Positions 51,310 through 59,778 are shown, counted from the stretch's first letter. The stretch: 64,000 bases of DNA from JAXGMV01 sp040772085 (GCA_040772085.1 JAXGYU010000001.1:2618774-2682773); one strand, 5' to 3'. Numbers and translations are program-made. The notes: generated by a model from the sequence alone, not told the origin.

Positions 51310-52296
51310 TTATTTCCGGGTGGTCTCAACAGCCTGACGCACTGCCATGATGTTGCCATACGGCGTGGTGATCGGGATCACACAGCCCGCGCCAAGGATG
51401 AAGCGCTCGCCTTTGGTTTCCTTGATGGCGGCTTTGGCCTCTTTCGTCACATCAGCCGCGCTGCCATAAAGCAAGGTTTCCCACTGCGAGATGCCTCCGC
51501 AGACGACGCCCGGGAACAATTTCTTGCCGGCTGACAGGCTGGGTTTCGTGGTCTGGTCATGCCAGTTCAGAATGTCAAAATGATAGTCCAGCATCTCATT
51601 AAACCATACCGGCTGGCCGTGCAAATGCCCCAGGTTGAACCAGAATTTCTTCATGACGTCGCTGAACATCAGATCGAAGTGCTTCCCAAAACGGTGATAC
51701 TCTGCCATGGACATCAGCGATGGATTGGCATGCTGGACAGCGTAGTAAATCCCGTCGATGCCGGTTTTCGCGGCTTCATTGATAAACGCGGTCGTTGTCT
51801 CGGTGATGACTTGCAAGCCGTACTCGACAGCCTCAGGAAAGGTGCGTAAATGGGTGGCCAGATTCATCTTGCCGGCCAGGTTCTTTGCCTGCGATAACGG
51901 GCTGAAAATAGTCTGCAAAATGGGCGTATCGGGGAACTCACTCCTCAATATGCGCATGGTCTTCAGCATTTCGCCCAGGCTGCCTTTTTTTGGATTGAGC
52001 GGCGTTAATGCCTGCCAGTCCTCAGGGGTATGGATGGCTGGCTGCAGCGAGTCGCGGGTGCCTTCAGCGTTGCCCGCCCAATAGTCCCTCATGCCCCAGT
52101 CACGGACGCAGAACGAGCTGGCGCCGGTGATCTTGATCAGGTCGAAGTCAAAGGTATTTTGAAATTGTGCGGTCGCTTTGGCGAGCAACAGGCTGTCCTG
52201 GTCATCTACCGGAAAATGGCGCCAGAGGGCAACAGGTACGCGGTCAAGGGCTTTCCCTGCCAGACAATTCTCAATGCGCTGCTTATGCGTGATCAT
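51310..52296 (-). CDS. Uroporphyrinogen decarboxylase-family (URO-D/methyltransferase-like) protein
   Basis: A 328-residue TIM-barrel protein with VPVALWRHFPVDDQD, FDLIKITGASSFCVRDWG, LGHLHGQPVW and GAGCVIPITTPYGN. The haem enzyme HemE usually has FRQAGRYLPEY at the N terminus, which is not seen, so this is more likely one of the methyltransferase (MtaA/CmuA-like) or unknown branches. Two cysteines near the C terminus (VCGG, GAGC) could bind zinc. It overlaps the TPR gene by 4 bp. Confidence 0.88.
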   Translation of the reverse strand: MITHKQRIENCLAGKALDRVPVALWRHFPVDDQDSLLLAKATAQFQNTFDFDLIKITGASSFCVRDWGMRDYWAGNAEGTRDSLQPAIHTPEDWQALTPLNPKKGSLGEMLKTMRILRSEFPDTPILQTIFSPLSQAKNLAGKMNLATHLRTFPEAVEYGLQVITETTTAFINEAAKTGIDGIYYAVQHANPSLMSMAEYHRFGKHFDLMFSDVMKKFWFNLGHLHGQPVWFNEMLDYHFDILNWHDQTTKPSLSAGKKLFPGVVCGGISQWETLLYGSAADVTKEAKAAIKETKGERFILGAGCVIPITTPYGNIMAVRQAVETTRK

Positions 52297-52670
52297 GCTC
52301 TTTTCCAGATTTCCTTTTCAAGATTCCAGTCGCCGAGATTGAGCTGGTTGATGTGGCCCTTGGTCAGACGTTTCAACATCTGTTTGCTGCTTTCGTTGGG
52401 CGCATTATCAGCCATTTCGAGGACTTTGGTGAACGCGGCAATAGCGTCATCCTTCCTGTTCATCTGCTTGTAGGCCAGTCCGAGGACAAAGTAGGCATCC
52501 GCGTTGTTGCTGTCCAGGTCAAGCGCCTTTCGCAGGTCCTCAACTGCCTTATCGAGTTCGTTCGTGCCCAGGTAAGCCCAACCGCGCTGGAGGAATTCTC
52601 CGGTCGTCGTGGGGTGCATGTCCTGCGGTTTAATCTTTTGTTCTTCAGTTTGAGGGATCTTGGAAGCCAT
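52293..52670 (-). CDS. Small tetratricopeptide-repeat protein
   Basis: A 125-residue TPR protein with about two and a half repeats between residues 20 and 90 (GEFLQRGWAYLGTNELDKAVEDLRKALDLD and DAYFVLGLAYKQMNRKDDAIAAFTKVLEM). It has no signal or membrane helix, so it is a cytoplasmic protein-protein adaptor of unknown partner. It lies between gtrA and the URO-D-like gene, overlapping the latter as ATGA. Confidence 0.83.
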   Translation of the reverse strand: MASKIPQTEEQKIKPQDMHPTTTGEFLQRGWAYLGTNELDKAVEDLRKALDLDSNNADAYFVLGLAYKQMNRKDDAIAAFTKVLEMADNAPNESSKQMLKRLTKGHINQLNLGDWNLEKEIWKRA

Positions 52671-52716
52671 TATTCACTCCTCGTAAGCGTTCATTTTCGC
52701 AATCGCCGTCGGGCGA

Positions 52717-53163
52717 TCATTTTACATCATTGTAAGTCCAAAAGCGGTTGGCTATAAAATTCCACACCATCACGACCAGAATCGCACTGGCTAGGGCCAG
52801 ATTGTGACCAACCGAGACGGGCGGGATGAAGAAGTTCGGAATCCATGCCTCAGCCAGGCGGGTGAAGGCGCCCTCCAGATAAGCGAACAACGGGGTGCGG
52901 ATCAACAATCCAATGACGGAAATGATGACAAACTGGATGATCTGGGTCTGCACTTTCTTGGAGCGGGAATCCGGGTAGGTCCAGTAGCGGTTGAGCAGGA
53001 AATTGCTGACGACTGCCAGACAAAATGAGATTACGCTGGCGACGACGACATTGATGTTGGTCAGGTTAGTGAGCAGGTTAAAGACGGCAAAATCGATTAC
53101 GGCACCGATGGAGCCGACGATCGCGAACCGCAAAAACCGCCCTAATTCGCGTGAATTCTTCAT
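52717..53163 (-). CDS. GtrA-family membrane protein
   Basis: 148 residues with four membrane helices, FLRFAIVGSIGAVIDFAVFNLL and the later FLLNRYWTYPDSR with a final FWTYNDV, as in GtrA. These proteins help move polyprenyl-phosphate-linked sugars across the membrane. It overlaps uxs by 4 bp (ATGA), coupling surface-sugar synthesis to it. Confidence 0.9.
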   Translation of the reverse strand: MKNSRELGRFLRFAIVGSIGAVIDFAVFNLLTNLTNINVVVASVISFCLAVVSNFLLNRYWTYPDSRSKKVQTQIIQFVIISVIGLLIRTPLFAYLEGAFTRLAEAWIPNFFIPPVSVGHNLALASAILVVMVWNFIANRFWTYNDVK

Positions 53164-54122
53164 GCTGATTCAGCAAGCTTTTCTTTGAAATAAGGGTAGG
53201 TAAGCTCGATGCCTTCAGCCAGAGAGACTTTTGGCGTCCAGCCGAGGATCTGGTTGGCGCGCGTGATATCCGGCCGGCGCTGCTGAGGGTCATCGCCCAG
53301 GCGCATGGCTGGCTTGTAGATGCAGCCGGCAGGGTTGCCGATGATGCGGTTGATCTCCTCCGCGAATTGGGCAATCGAGATCTCGCTCGGGTTGCCGATG
53401 TTGACCGGCAGATGCTCATCAGACAGCAGCAGCCGGTAGATGCCCTCGACCAGATCAGAGACATGGCAGAAGCTGCGGGTCTGACTGCCGTCGCCGTAGA
53501 TGGTCAGCGGTTCGCCGCGCAGCGCTTGCTGGAGGAAGTTTGGCACGACGCGGCCGTCGTCAAGCCGCATGCGTGAGCCATAAGTATTGAAAATGCGGAC
53601 GATGCGCGTATCGATGCCGTGGGTACGGTGATACGCCATGGTCAGGGCTTCGGCGAAGCGCTTGGCTTCGTCGTACACCGAGCGGATGCCGATCGGGTCA
53701 ACGTGCCCCCAGTAGGTTTCGCGCTGCGGATGTTCCAGGGGGTCGCCATAGATCTCCGAGGTGGACGCCAGCAAATACCTGGCGCCATGATAACGGGCGA
53801 CGCCAAGGGTGTTGTGGGTACCAAGCGCTCCGGCTTTCATCGTCTGGATCGGTAAATTCGTGTAGCCATAGGGTGAAGCGGGGTTTGGGCTGGCCGGGGA
53901 GGCAAAATGCATGACCGCGTCCAGCTTGCCGGGAACAAAAATGAAATTGGCGACATCGTGCTGGATAAATTCAAATTGCTGGTTGCCGCCAAGATGTGCC
54001 AGGTTCTCGATCCTGCCGGTTACAAAGTTGTCCATACCGACAACCTTGTGCCCCTCCTTGATCAGCCTGTCACACAGATGAGAACCCAGGAAACCTGCCG
54101 CGCCTGTGATGAGTATCCTCAT
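53160..54122 (-). CDS. NAD-dependent epimerase/dehydratase, UDP-glucuronate decarboxylase-like
   Basis: A 320-residue extended SDR. GAAGFLGS lies at 7-14, Ser120/Thr121, Tyr150 and Lys154 form the catalytic set in YDEAKR, and RIFNTYGSRM with HDVANF-like stretches match UDP-xylose synthase (UXS), which makes UDP-xylose from UDP-glucuronate. It could alternatively be a dTDP-glucose dehydratase relative. It begins the five-gene run through rsmD. Confidence 0.92.
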   Translation of the reverse strand: MRILITGAAGFLGSHLCDRLIKEGHKVVGMDNFVTGRIENLAHLGGNQQFEFIQHDVANFIFVPGKLDAVMHFASPASPNPASPYGYTNLPIQTMKAGALGTHNTLGVARYHGARYLLASTSEIYGDPLEHPQRETYWGHVDPIGIRSVYDEAKRFAEALTMAYHRTHGIDTRIVRIFNTYGSRMRLDDGRVVPNFLQQALRGEPLTIYGDGSQTRSFCHVSDLVEGIYRLLLSDEHLPVNIGNPSEISIAQFAEEINRIIGNPAGCIYKPAMRLGDDPQQRRPDITRANQILGWTPKVSLAEGIELTYPYFKEKLAESA

Positions 54123-54145
54123 GGCATCCCTTCTAAAACGAAGAT

Positions 54146-54712
54146 TTAGTGTTTGGTGCCTGAAATGGTCAGGAGACCATCGCCGATAACAATTGATTCA
54201 ATGGTGAAGCCAAATCGATCCTCTTTCAGCAGCGCTTCAATCGCGCTGTCGATCACCGAATCAAGGCTGGATCGCAACGCGTCAGGCAGCGGTACCGGAC
54301 CAAGTTCACCAGACACGATATTAACTTCTGGCTTACCGCTCGCACCGATGACTGCTTCCATATTCAGATGCAGATCCGTGGTGATCGGACCTTGCGTGAC
54401 TTTACCGTACAGGTCCATCTTGCCATCGCGCAGCAGCAATTGCGGTTCGCTCATCACCTTCGTCGGTTGGGCTTTCAGGAACTGATCCAGCGCGGAGGTT
54501 AGCTGGCTTTCGGTGAAGGTCAGGGATAGCTTGCCGGCAGGGGCATTCTCAAAATTGTTTTCCCAGATGCTTGCCGCGGCAGTTGCCTCGACGGTTGATG
54601 CGACAACCGGCGTCGATTTGTTGCGTGAATTGGTGGGCATGTTACAGGCCAGTAATACCAGCATCATTAATGCCATTAAGAGTATAATCGTTAGGTTTGA
54701 GGGCTTTTTCAC
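54146..54712 (-). CDS. Exported lipoprotein of unknown function
   Basis: 188 residues with a lipobox: residues 8-22 are hydrophobic and LLAC places the lipidated Cys at 23. The rest is about 140 residues of beta-rich sequence, with MSEPQLLLRDGKMDLYGKV and FGFTIESIVIGDGLLTISG suggesting a LEA/YceI-like or lipid-carrier fold, although no family is certain. It starts convergent/divergent between uxs (downstream) and scpB (divergent). No partner is evident. Confidence 0.72.
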   Translation of the reverse strand: MKKPSNLTIILLMALMMLVLLACNMPTNSRNKSTPVVASTVEATAAASIWENNFENAPAGKLSLTFTESQLTSALDQFLKAQPTKVMSEPQLLLRDGKMDLYGKVTQGPITTDLHLNMEAVIGASGKPEVNIVSGELGPVPLPDALRSSLDSVIDSAIEALLKEDRFGFTIESIVIGDGLLTISGTKH

Positions 54713-54759
54713 GTTTCACACCTCTACATTTCTTTGAAAAAAGCAGGATTTATTATAGC

Positions 54760-55332
54760 ATGGATGATACTGGCACTCTGGCTGAGACAACTGAAAACAA
54801 ATTGATCCCACGGATTGAGGCATTATTATTCGTTGCTTCAACACCTGTGCAGATCAGCCAGATAGCAGAGGTGCTGCTGGTTAAACCCGCTGAGATCGAA
54901 GCAGCGCTGAATGAGCTGCAAGCGTTCTACACCAGGGAGCATGGGTTGCGCTTGCAATGGCATGCCGGCAAGGTGCAGCTCACTACCGCGCCTGAGTTCG
55001 CGGCGGATGTTGAAAACTTCCTCGGCCTTGAGTTCACGACCAAGCTCAGCCGTGCGGCATTGGAGACCCTGGTCATCATCGCGTATAAGCAGCCGATCAC
55101 GCGTCCCGCGATTGACGCCATCCGCGGTGTCAACAGCGATGGGGTCGTCCGCAGTATTCTGAGCAAGGGCTTGATCGAGGAATCCGGTCGGGCGGAAGGC
55201 CCGGGACGACCGATCCTCTATACGACGACACCGGAATTTTTACAATATTTTGGACTGGCGAGCATCGGCGAGCTGCCCGCAATTGAGGAAGCTGCGCCGG
55301 TCGATGAGAGTAACAAGGTTCTGAAGGAATAG
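54760..55332 (+). CDS. scpB: Segregation and condensation protein B
   Basis: A 190-residue kleisin-associated protein of the SMC-ScpA-ScpB complex, two winged helices (IPRIEALLFVASTPVQISQIAEVL and LSRAALETLVIIAYKQPITRPAIDAIRGVNSDGVVRSIL), followed by GLIEESGRAEGPGRPILY. The ATG at 54760 is chosen because the longer in-frame reading from 54697 overlaps the upstream lipoprotein start region and has no site. scpA is not in the window. rluB follows 6 bases later. Confidence 0.94.
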   Translation: MDDTGTLAETTENKLIPRIEALLFVASTPVQISQIAEVLLVKPAEIEAALNELQAFYTREHGLRLQWHAGKVQLTTAPEFAADVENFLGLEFTTKLSRAALETLVIIAYKQPITRPAIDAIRGVNSDGVVRSILSKGLIEESGRAEGPGRPILYTTTPEFLQYFGLASIGELPAIEEAAPVDESNKVLKE

Positions 55333-55338
55333 GCAATT

Positions 55339-56094
55339 ATGGAAGAAAGATTACAAAAAATCCTCGCTGCCCATGGCTATGGTTCCAGGCGCTCAAGCGA
55401 GACCCTGATTGAGGCTGGCGATGTCACGGTGAATGGCGTGGTCGCGGTCCTTGGCACGAAAGCTGACCCGGCGAAGGACAAGATCGCCGTCCGCGGTGTT
55501 GTATTACCTGCCCAGCAGGCTGCCAAGGTCTATTACGCGCTGTACAAACCGCGCAACGTCGTCTCGGATGATAATCCGCTCTTCGACCGGAAAACCGTCT
55601 TTGACCTGGTGCCTTACGACGGTCACCTGTTCTCGGTCGGACGGCTGGACGTGGACAGCGAAGGATTGATCCTGCTGACCAATGACGGTGACCTGGCGAA
55701 CAAGCTCACGCATCCGCGCTATGAGCATGAGAAGGAATATAAAGTGCTGGTTGCCAGCCGGCCTGACGAGCAGCAGCTCGCTACCTGGCGCCGCGGCGTG
55801 GTCCTCGAAGACGGGCATAAGACCGCGCCAGCGATGGTCAAAGTAACCGGCGTCTCGGGCAAGGGCGCCTGGCTGCAGATCATCATGCATGAAGGGCGCA
55901 AGCGCCAGATCCGCGAAATCGGCAGGTTACTGGGCTTGCCGGTGGTTAAGATCATTCGCGAGCGGATCGGGACCCTGAAGCTTGGCGGACTGCAACCCGG
56001 TGATTTCCGCGAGCTCCGGCCTTTCGAACTGGAGGCGCTGAAAAAGAGTACGGCGGGTAAGAATAAACCGGTCAAGAAAAAAGCTTCAGGTTAA
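55339..56094 (+). CDS. rluB: RluB/RsuA-family pseudouridine synthase
   Basis: A 251-residue enzyme with an N-terminal S4 domain (about 1-50: RLQKILAAHGYGSRRSSETLI) and a synthase domain containing YALYKPRNVV, the catalytic Asp in GRLDVDSEGLILLTNDG, and HEGRKRQIREI. RluB modifies 23S rRNA U2605. The Lys-rich tail is unstructured. The scpB-rluB pairing is common in bacteria. The last codons lie inside the terminator stem. Confidence 0.94.
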   Translation: MEERLQKILAAHGYGSRRSSETLIEAGDVTVNGVVAVLGTKADPAKDKIAVRGVVLPAQQAAKVYYALYKPRNVVSDDNPLFDRKTVFDLVPYDGHLFSVGRLDVDSEGLILLTNDGDLANKLTHPRYEHEKEYKVLVASRPDEQQLATWRRGVVLEDGHKTAPAMVKVTGVSGKGAWLQIIMHEGRKRQIREIGRLLGLPVVKIIRERIGTLKLGGLQPGDFRELRPFELEALKKSTAGKNKPVKKKASG

Positions 56095-56112
56095 CCTGAA
56101 GCTTTTTTTTTA
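56077..56112 (+). terminator. Terminator of scpB-rluB
   Basis: AAAAGCTTCAGG pairs with CCTGAAGCTTTT around TTAA (56091-56094), and ten T residues follow. The stop codon is in the loop. Confidence 0.92.
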
Positions 56113-56129
56113 ACACTTTAGTGAGTTGA

Positions 56130-56174
56130 GGAAGCGCAGCTTCCGAAACAAGAAACCACCCGCTATGCGGGTGG
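56130..56174 (+). repeat. Left-end hairpins of the IS200-like element
   Basis: GGAAGC-GCA-GCTTCC (56130-56144) followed by CCACCCGC-TAT-GCGGGTGG (56156-56174). The second is the counterpart of the right-end hairpin. Confidence 0.8.
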
Positions 56175-56195
56175 AAGATAAAGAGTTATACGGAG

Positions 56196-56252
56196 GTCAC
56201 CTTTCCGATAGAATGTGATTGTTCAAGCCACAAAACTAAGAGGAAAGGTGAC
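56196..56252 (+). promoter_or_regulatory. Leader stem that can mask the tnpA ribosome-binding site
   Basis: GTCACCTTTCC (56196-56206) pairs with GGAAAGGTGAC (56242-56252), 11 bp across a 35-base loop. The second arm contains the GGAAAGG ribosome-binding site four bases before the tnpA ATG, so the stem would repress translation. IS200 family leaders are known to do this. Confidence 0.7.
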
Positions 56253-56255
56253 GAG

Positions 56256-56708
56256 ATGGCCAACCAAACAAATAGTTTGGCGCATACAAAATGGATGTGT
56301 AAGTACCACATCGTATTCAGTCCAAAGTATAGACGAAAAGCGATCTACAATCAAATCAGGCGGGATATAGGGGAGATACTGAGAGAGTTATGTAAGTATA
56401 AGGGGGTAGAGATAATCGAAGGGCACCTGATGCCGGATCATGTGCACATACTGGTGAGCATACCGCCGAAATACAGTGTATCAAGCGTGATGGGGTATCT
56501 GAAAGGGAAGAGCGCGCTGATGATATTCGACAGGCACGCGAACCTGAAATATAAGTATGGGAACAGGCACTTCTGGAGCGAAGGATACTATGTGAGCACA
56601 GTAGGGCTGAATGAGGCGACGATCGAGAAATATATACGAGAACAAGAGGGACGAGACATAGCGCTGGATAAACTGAGCGTGAAAGAATACAAAGACCCGT
56701 TCAGCTAG
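56256..56708 (+). CDS. tnpA: IS200-type HUH transposase TnpA
   Basis: A 150-residue Y1 transposase for single-strand transposition. The HUH pair His62-His64 in PDHVHILV, the catalytic Tyr126 and the following Gln130 in KYIREQ are present, and the N-terminal HIVFSPKYRRK block is typical. The gene is complete with no frameshift, so the element may still be active. The start is ATG at 56256. Confidence 0.95.
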   Translation: MANQTNSLAHTKWMCKYHIVFSPKYRRKAIYNQIRRDIGEILRELCKYKGVEIIEGHLMPDHVHILVSIPPKYSVSSVMGYLKGKSALMIFDRHANLKYKYGNRHFWSEGYYVSTVGLNEATIEKYIREQEGRDIALDKLSVKEYKDPFS

Positions 56709-56804
56709 GCAGAGGAAACCCCTTAGAAGGGGTGGCAATAGCAGGGAGTGCGAGCAGGCTTGAACGAAGAGAAAGCCAGCGTCTTGAGGCGCTGGCTGGC
56801 ATTG

Positions 56805-56849
56805 GAGGCTTATAGCCTCAGAGCAAACCACCCGTTATACGGGTGGTTT
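56805..56849 (+). repeat. Right-end hairpins of the IS200-like element
   Basis: GAGGCT-TAT-AGCCTC (56805-56819) and AAACCACCCGT-TAT-ACGGGTGGTTT (56825-56849). The latter repeats the left-end hairpin with a C-to-T change matched by G-to-A on the other side of the loop. Confidence 0.8.
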
Positions 56850-56857
56850 TGATTCAC

Positions 56858-57550
56858 CTACTCGGTCGGGAAGTTTTTCAGGACCGATTTAATTTTCTCT
56901 TCGTTCCAGTTGGCATCTTTGACACGCTTGCGGATGAACTCTTTCAGCTTGTCCACGTGCAAGGCGTTCAGCGGTGAACCTTCATTGTTCACCTGAGCCT
57001 TTGGGCTGGTGAAAACCATCACCGTTTCGATCGGGGGTTTGGGTTCACCCGGCTCAAGGTGCTTCTCCATATATTTTTCCAGATCACGTTTGTAGATAGC
57101 GGCTTCCTGGTCTGGCTTGCCGAGACCTTCCTGACCGAAGATGCGCAAGTACCAGTTCGCGCCCGTTTGCTTGTAACGCTTCTTGTCAGCATCGTAGGAG
57201 ATTTTGCCGCCCTGGAAAAATGGCGCCAGCACCCACATGCCGGCAGGTCCGACCAGCAGATGCGGTACGGGAGTCGAATAGTTAAAGAGTGTGTACTGGT
57301 CAGTCAGACCTTTCAGAGACTGGGTGATTGCTTCATCAGGCCGCGGTGATTTACCCCAGCGTGCGCCAAAATAGATACCCACCTGTGAGAGGATAAAGCC
57401 CGCGATCAGCGCAAGCAGAGAGTAGTTCATCAGCTTTGGTTGGAAGGACATCCATAAACCAACGCCCAATATCGCCAGACTGGCAATGGTCGCGAAAGTA
57501 CCAATTTTCTTATTGCGGTCGATCACTTTTGTGTTTGAAACAATTCTCAT
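56858..57550 (-). CDS. Membrane protein with NERD-like domain
   Basis: 230 residues with two N-terminal transmembrane helices (about 18-36 and 42-62), then a soluble domain with PHLLVGPAGMWVLAPFF, KRYKQTG and, later, VMVFTSPKAQV. The pattern recalls the nuclease-related NERD domain, but the acidic catalytic set is not clear, so the nuclease call is weak. It follows plsX by 17 bases on the same strand and lies directly beside the IS200 right end. Confidence 0.6.
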   Translation of the reverse strand: MRIVSNTKVIDRNKKIGTFATIASLAILGVGLWMSFQPKLMNYSLLALIAGFILSQVGIYFGARWGKSPRPDEAITQSLKGLTDQYTLFNYSTPVPHLLVGPAGMWVLAPFFQGGKISYDADKKRYKQTGANWYLRIFGQEGLGKPDQEAAIYKRDLEKYMEKHLEPGEPKPPIETVMVFTSPKAQVNNEGSPLNALHVDKLKEFIRKRVKDANWNEEKIKSVLKNFPTE

Positions 57551-57567
57551 GCGCTTTATCCTTGGGA

Positions 57568-58560
57568 TTAGGGAGTGGGGGGTAAGGCTGTTTTTATAAT
57601 GTCAACAAGGCCCAGATCAGCCATATCCCTGGCAGCCTTGAGCGCGTTCACGAGCGCGTGTGCATTTGACCGGCCGTGACCGATCACGACAATACCGTCA
57701 ACGCCCAGCAGCGGCACACCGCCGATTTCATGCGGGTCCATCATTTGTTTCAGTTTGGTGAAAGCGGGCTTGGCAAGCAAGCCGCCCAGCTTGGTGCGCA
57801 GGCTGGAGCGCAGTTCCGATTTCAGGGTATCGGTCAGCAGCTTTGCGGCAGCTTCGCTGGATTTCAACATGACGTTGCCGGCAAATCCGTCGGTCACCAC
57901 AACATCCACCGCGCCGCCAAAGACTTCCTTGCCTTCAACGTTGCCGATAAAATTCAGGTCGGTTGCTTCCAGCAGGGGGTAGGTGTCACGTACGAGCTGA
58001 TTGCCTTTGCCGGGTTCTTCGCCGTTAGCGAGCAGCCCGACGCGCGGCTTGTCAATCTTAAGTAGCGCTTTGGCGTAGATGTTGCCCATCAGCGCGAACT
58101 GCACCAGAAATTCAGGCCGGCTGTCAACATTGGCGCCGATATCGAGCACGATACATTTACCCGCGGCGGTGGGGAATGTGGCCGGCATGGCGGGACGCAG
58201 CACGCCCTCAATGCGTTTCAACTTCAGGAGCGCGACGAACATGGCAGCACCGGTATTGCCGGCAGTGGCGAAGGCGCGTGCCCGACCGGACTTGATCAGC
58301 TCCATGCCTACCGCCATCGAATTCTGCGGCTTGGCCTTTGCGCTTTGCACAGCCTTCTCGCCCATTTCGAGCAGGTCCGGCGCGTGAACAACCGAGACTT
58401 TGCTCTTATCACCCGCGGCTTTTTCCAAAGCGGGCTTCAGAATTTGTTCATCGCCCGTGAGGATAATCTCCTCGTTGAAGAGCGCCGAAGCGGTGATTGC
58501 CGCTTCAATTTCTGGTGCTGGATGAGCGTCGCTGCCCATCGCGTCGAGGACTAATGCCAT
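57568..58560 (-). CDS. plsX: Phosphate acyltransferase PlsX
   Basis: A 330-residue enzyme that converts acyl-ACP and phosphate to acyl-phosphate, the donor for PlsY in phospholipid synthesis. VLDAMGSDAHPAPE at the N terminus, GNTGAAMFVALLKLKRIEGVLRPA and FGGAVDVVVTDGFAGNVMLKSSE are family marks. It functionally links to FakA/FakB at 36 kb, whose product is the same acyl-phosphate. The fab genes that often follow plsX are absent here. Confidence 0.95.
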   Translation of the reverse strand: MALVLDAMGSDAHPAPEIEAAITASALFNEEIILTGDEQILKPALEKAAGDKSKVSVVHAPDLLEMGEKAVQSAKAKPQNSMAVGMELIKSGRARAFATAGNTGAAMFVALLKLKRIEGVLRPAMPATFPTAAGKCIVLDIGANVDSRPEFLVQFALMGNIYAKALLKIDKPRVGLLANGEEPGKGNQLVRDTYPLLEATDLNFIGNVEGKEVFGGAVDVVVTDGFAGNVMLKSSEAAAKLLTDTLKSELRSSLRTKLGGLLAKPAFTKLKQMMDPHEIGGVPLLGVDGIVVIGHGRSNAHALVNALKAARDMADLGLVDIIKTALPPTP

Positions 58561-58593
58561 GGTTCACTCTCACTTCAAAAAAGTTAGCTTTCC

Positions 58594-58621
58594 TTGACAG
58601 AAAGCCTGTAGCGCATATAAT
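58594..58621 (+). promoter_or_regulatory. Promoter of tRNA-Leu
   Basis: Consensus TTGACA (58594-58599), 16-base spacer, consensus TATAAT (58616-58621). The start site falls about 6 bases before the tRNA. Confidence 0.85.
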
Positions 58622-58633
58622 TAGACCACGTTT

Positions 58634-58715
58634 GCGCTGGTGCTGGAATTGGCAGACAGGCATGGTTGAGGGCCATGTGCCGAGAGGCGTGGGGGTTCAA
58701 CTCCCCCCCAGCGCA
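58634..58715 (+). tRNA. tRNA-Leu (anticodon GAG)
   Basis: 82-base class II tRNA. GCGCTGG/CCAGCGC form the acceptor stem, CATGG/CCATG the anticodon stem around TTGAGGG (GAG), a short variable arm TGCCGAGAGGCG follows, and the T arm has GTTCAACTC. Discriminator A58715. CCA is not encoded. Confidence 0.95.
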
Positions 58716-58751
58716 CACATCAACAAATTATATCAATGAATGTACGACGCG

Positions 58752-58780
58752 AAAAAGGTATCCAAAAATACCTTTTTTCT
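58752..58780 (+). terminator. Bidirectional terminator between tRNA-Leu and the polyprenyl synthase gene
   Basis: AAAAAGGTAT (58752-58761) pairs with ATACCTTTTT (58768-58777) around CCAAAA, with T tracts on both strands. Confidence 0.9.
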
Positions 58781-58806
58781 GTTAATGCTTTATGATGGAA
58801 ATTCAC

Positions 58807-59778
58807 TCAGAGTTTGCGGTCGACGACATAGAGCGCGAGGTCGCGCAGCGCGTCGCGTTCCGCCGTCTCAGGAAGCAGGTCCAAGTGCTTGATCGCCACC
58901 GCGACATGCTCCTTTGCCAGCCCGAAGGCTTGCTGCAGCGAACCGCTGGCGGTCACATCGTTGATCAGGGCGCGCAAGGCTTCCTTGTCAGCGCTTTTGA
59001 TAATTCCGGCGATGACGTTGGAGGAGTAGGCGGCAGGATGTGTCTCCGAGAAGTGGATGACGGGCAGCGTGATGATCCCCTGGGAGAGGTCATTGCCAAC
59101 CGGCTTGCCAAGGGTCTTGGCATCACTGGTGAAATCAAGAATGTCATCCATGAGCTGAAATGCCATGCCGATGTGGTAGCCATAGGCGGAGATGGCTTCG
59201 CGAACTTCGGGTGTGATATCGACGAGGGTGCCGACTATTGCTGAAGAGGTCTGGAATAACGCGGCTGTTTTGGCTTCAATACGCTTGTTGTACTCTTCGT
59301 GGGAGAAGGACAACTCGCGCGCCAGCATCTGATTCAACTCACCATTAACAATTTTGGAGAGGGTCTCGGCGAACATGCGGTTAGCAGTGATGGAATCTGC
59401 CTGGGTGGCAAGGAAGGCTGCCCGGGCAAAGAGGAAATCGCCAGTCAAAACCGTCGCGCCGGGGCTCCACTTGGCGTTCAGGGTCGGCGACCCTCGCCGC
59501 AGCATGGAGGCGTCAATCAAATCGTCGTGCACTAGCGTGGCGGTATGCAGTAATTCGATCGCGGCTGCCAGAGTCAGCAAATCGTCCTGGTCAGCCTGGA
59601 GTATGTCTCCGACCAGCAGGGTGGTCACGGGTCTCAGACGTTTGCCGCCGCTCGAAAGCAAAATATTGAGCGCCTCGGAAATGCCGGGGTGAAAGCCGTT
59701 GCTCTGCTCGCGGATTAAATCTTCAACCTGCCTGACGCGTTGTTCGGTGAGTGCTAAAAAGGAGTGCTTGCTGGTCAC
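58807..59778 (-). CDS. Polyprenyl diphosphate synthase
   Basis: A 323-residue trans-prenyltransferase that builds long isoprenoid chains, for menaquinone or lipid carriers. First Asp-rich motif in LVHDDLIDAS, second in FQLMDDILDF, and GKRLRP near residue 48. Chain length cannot be judged exactly, although residues before the first motif (TAT) are small, favouring long products. The start is GTG at 59778, sharing one base with the tatD stop. Cotranscribed with tatD and the phosphohexomutase. Confidence 0.93.
   Translation of the reverse strand: MTSKHSFLALTEQRVRQVEDLIREQSNGFHPGISEALNILLSSGGKRLRPVTTLLVGDILQADQDDLLTLAAAIELLHTATLVHDDLIDASMLRRGSPTLNAKWSPGATVLTGDFLFARAAFLATQADSITANRMFAETLSKIVNGELNQMLARELSFSHEEYNKRIEAKTAALFQTSSAIVGTLVDITPEVREAISAYGYHIGMAFQLMDDILDFTSDAKTLGKPVGNDLSQGIITLPVIHFSETHPAAYSSNVIAGIIKSADKEALRALINDVTASGSLQQAFGLAKEHVAVAIKHLDLLPETAERDALRDLALYVVDRKL

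Larger units (their letters stand above)
56120..56853 (+). mobile_element. IS200-like element (tnpA only)
   Basis: About 0.73 kb between the rluB terminator and the next gene. The ends were placed from the subterminal hairpins, so borders are approximate to 10-20 bases. Left: GGAAGC/GCTTCC (56130-56144) and CCACCCGC/GCGGGTGG (56156-56174). Right: GAGGCT/AGCCTC (56805-56819) and AAACCACCCGT/ACGGGTGGTTT (56825-56849). The two TAT-looped CCACCCG(C/T) hairpins match each other, as expected for ends recognised by one TnpA. No terminal inverted repeat or target duplication is expected. No tnpB or IscB is present. Confidence 0.9.

Noticed and set aside
56858..57550. Confident NERD nuclease
   Set aside because: Only a general pattern match. 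Catalytic acidic residues were not identified.
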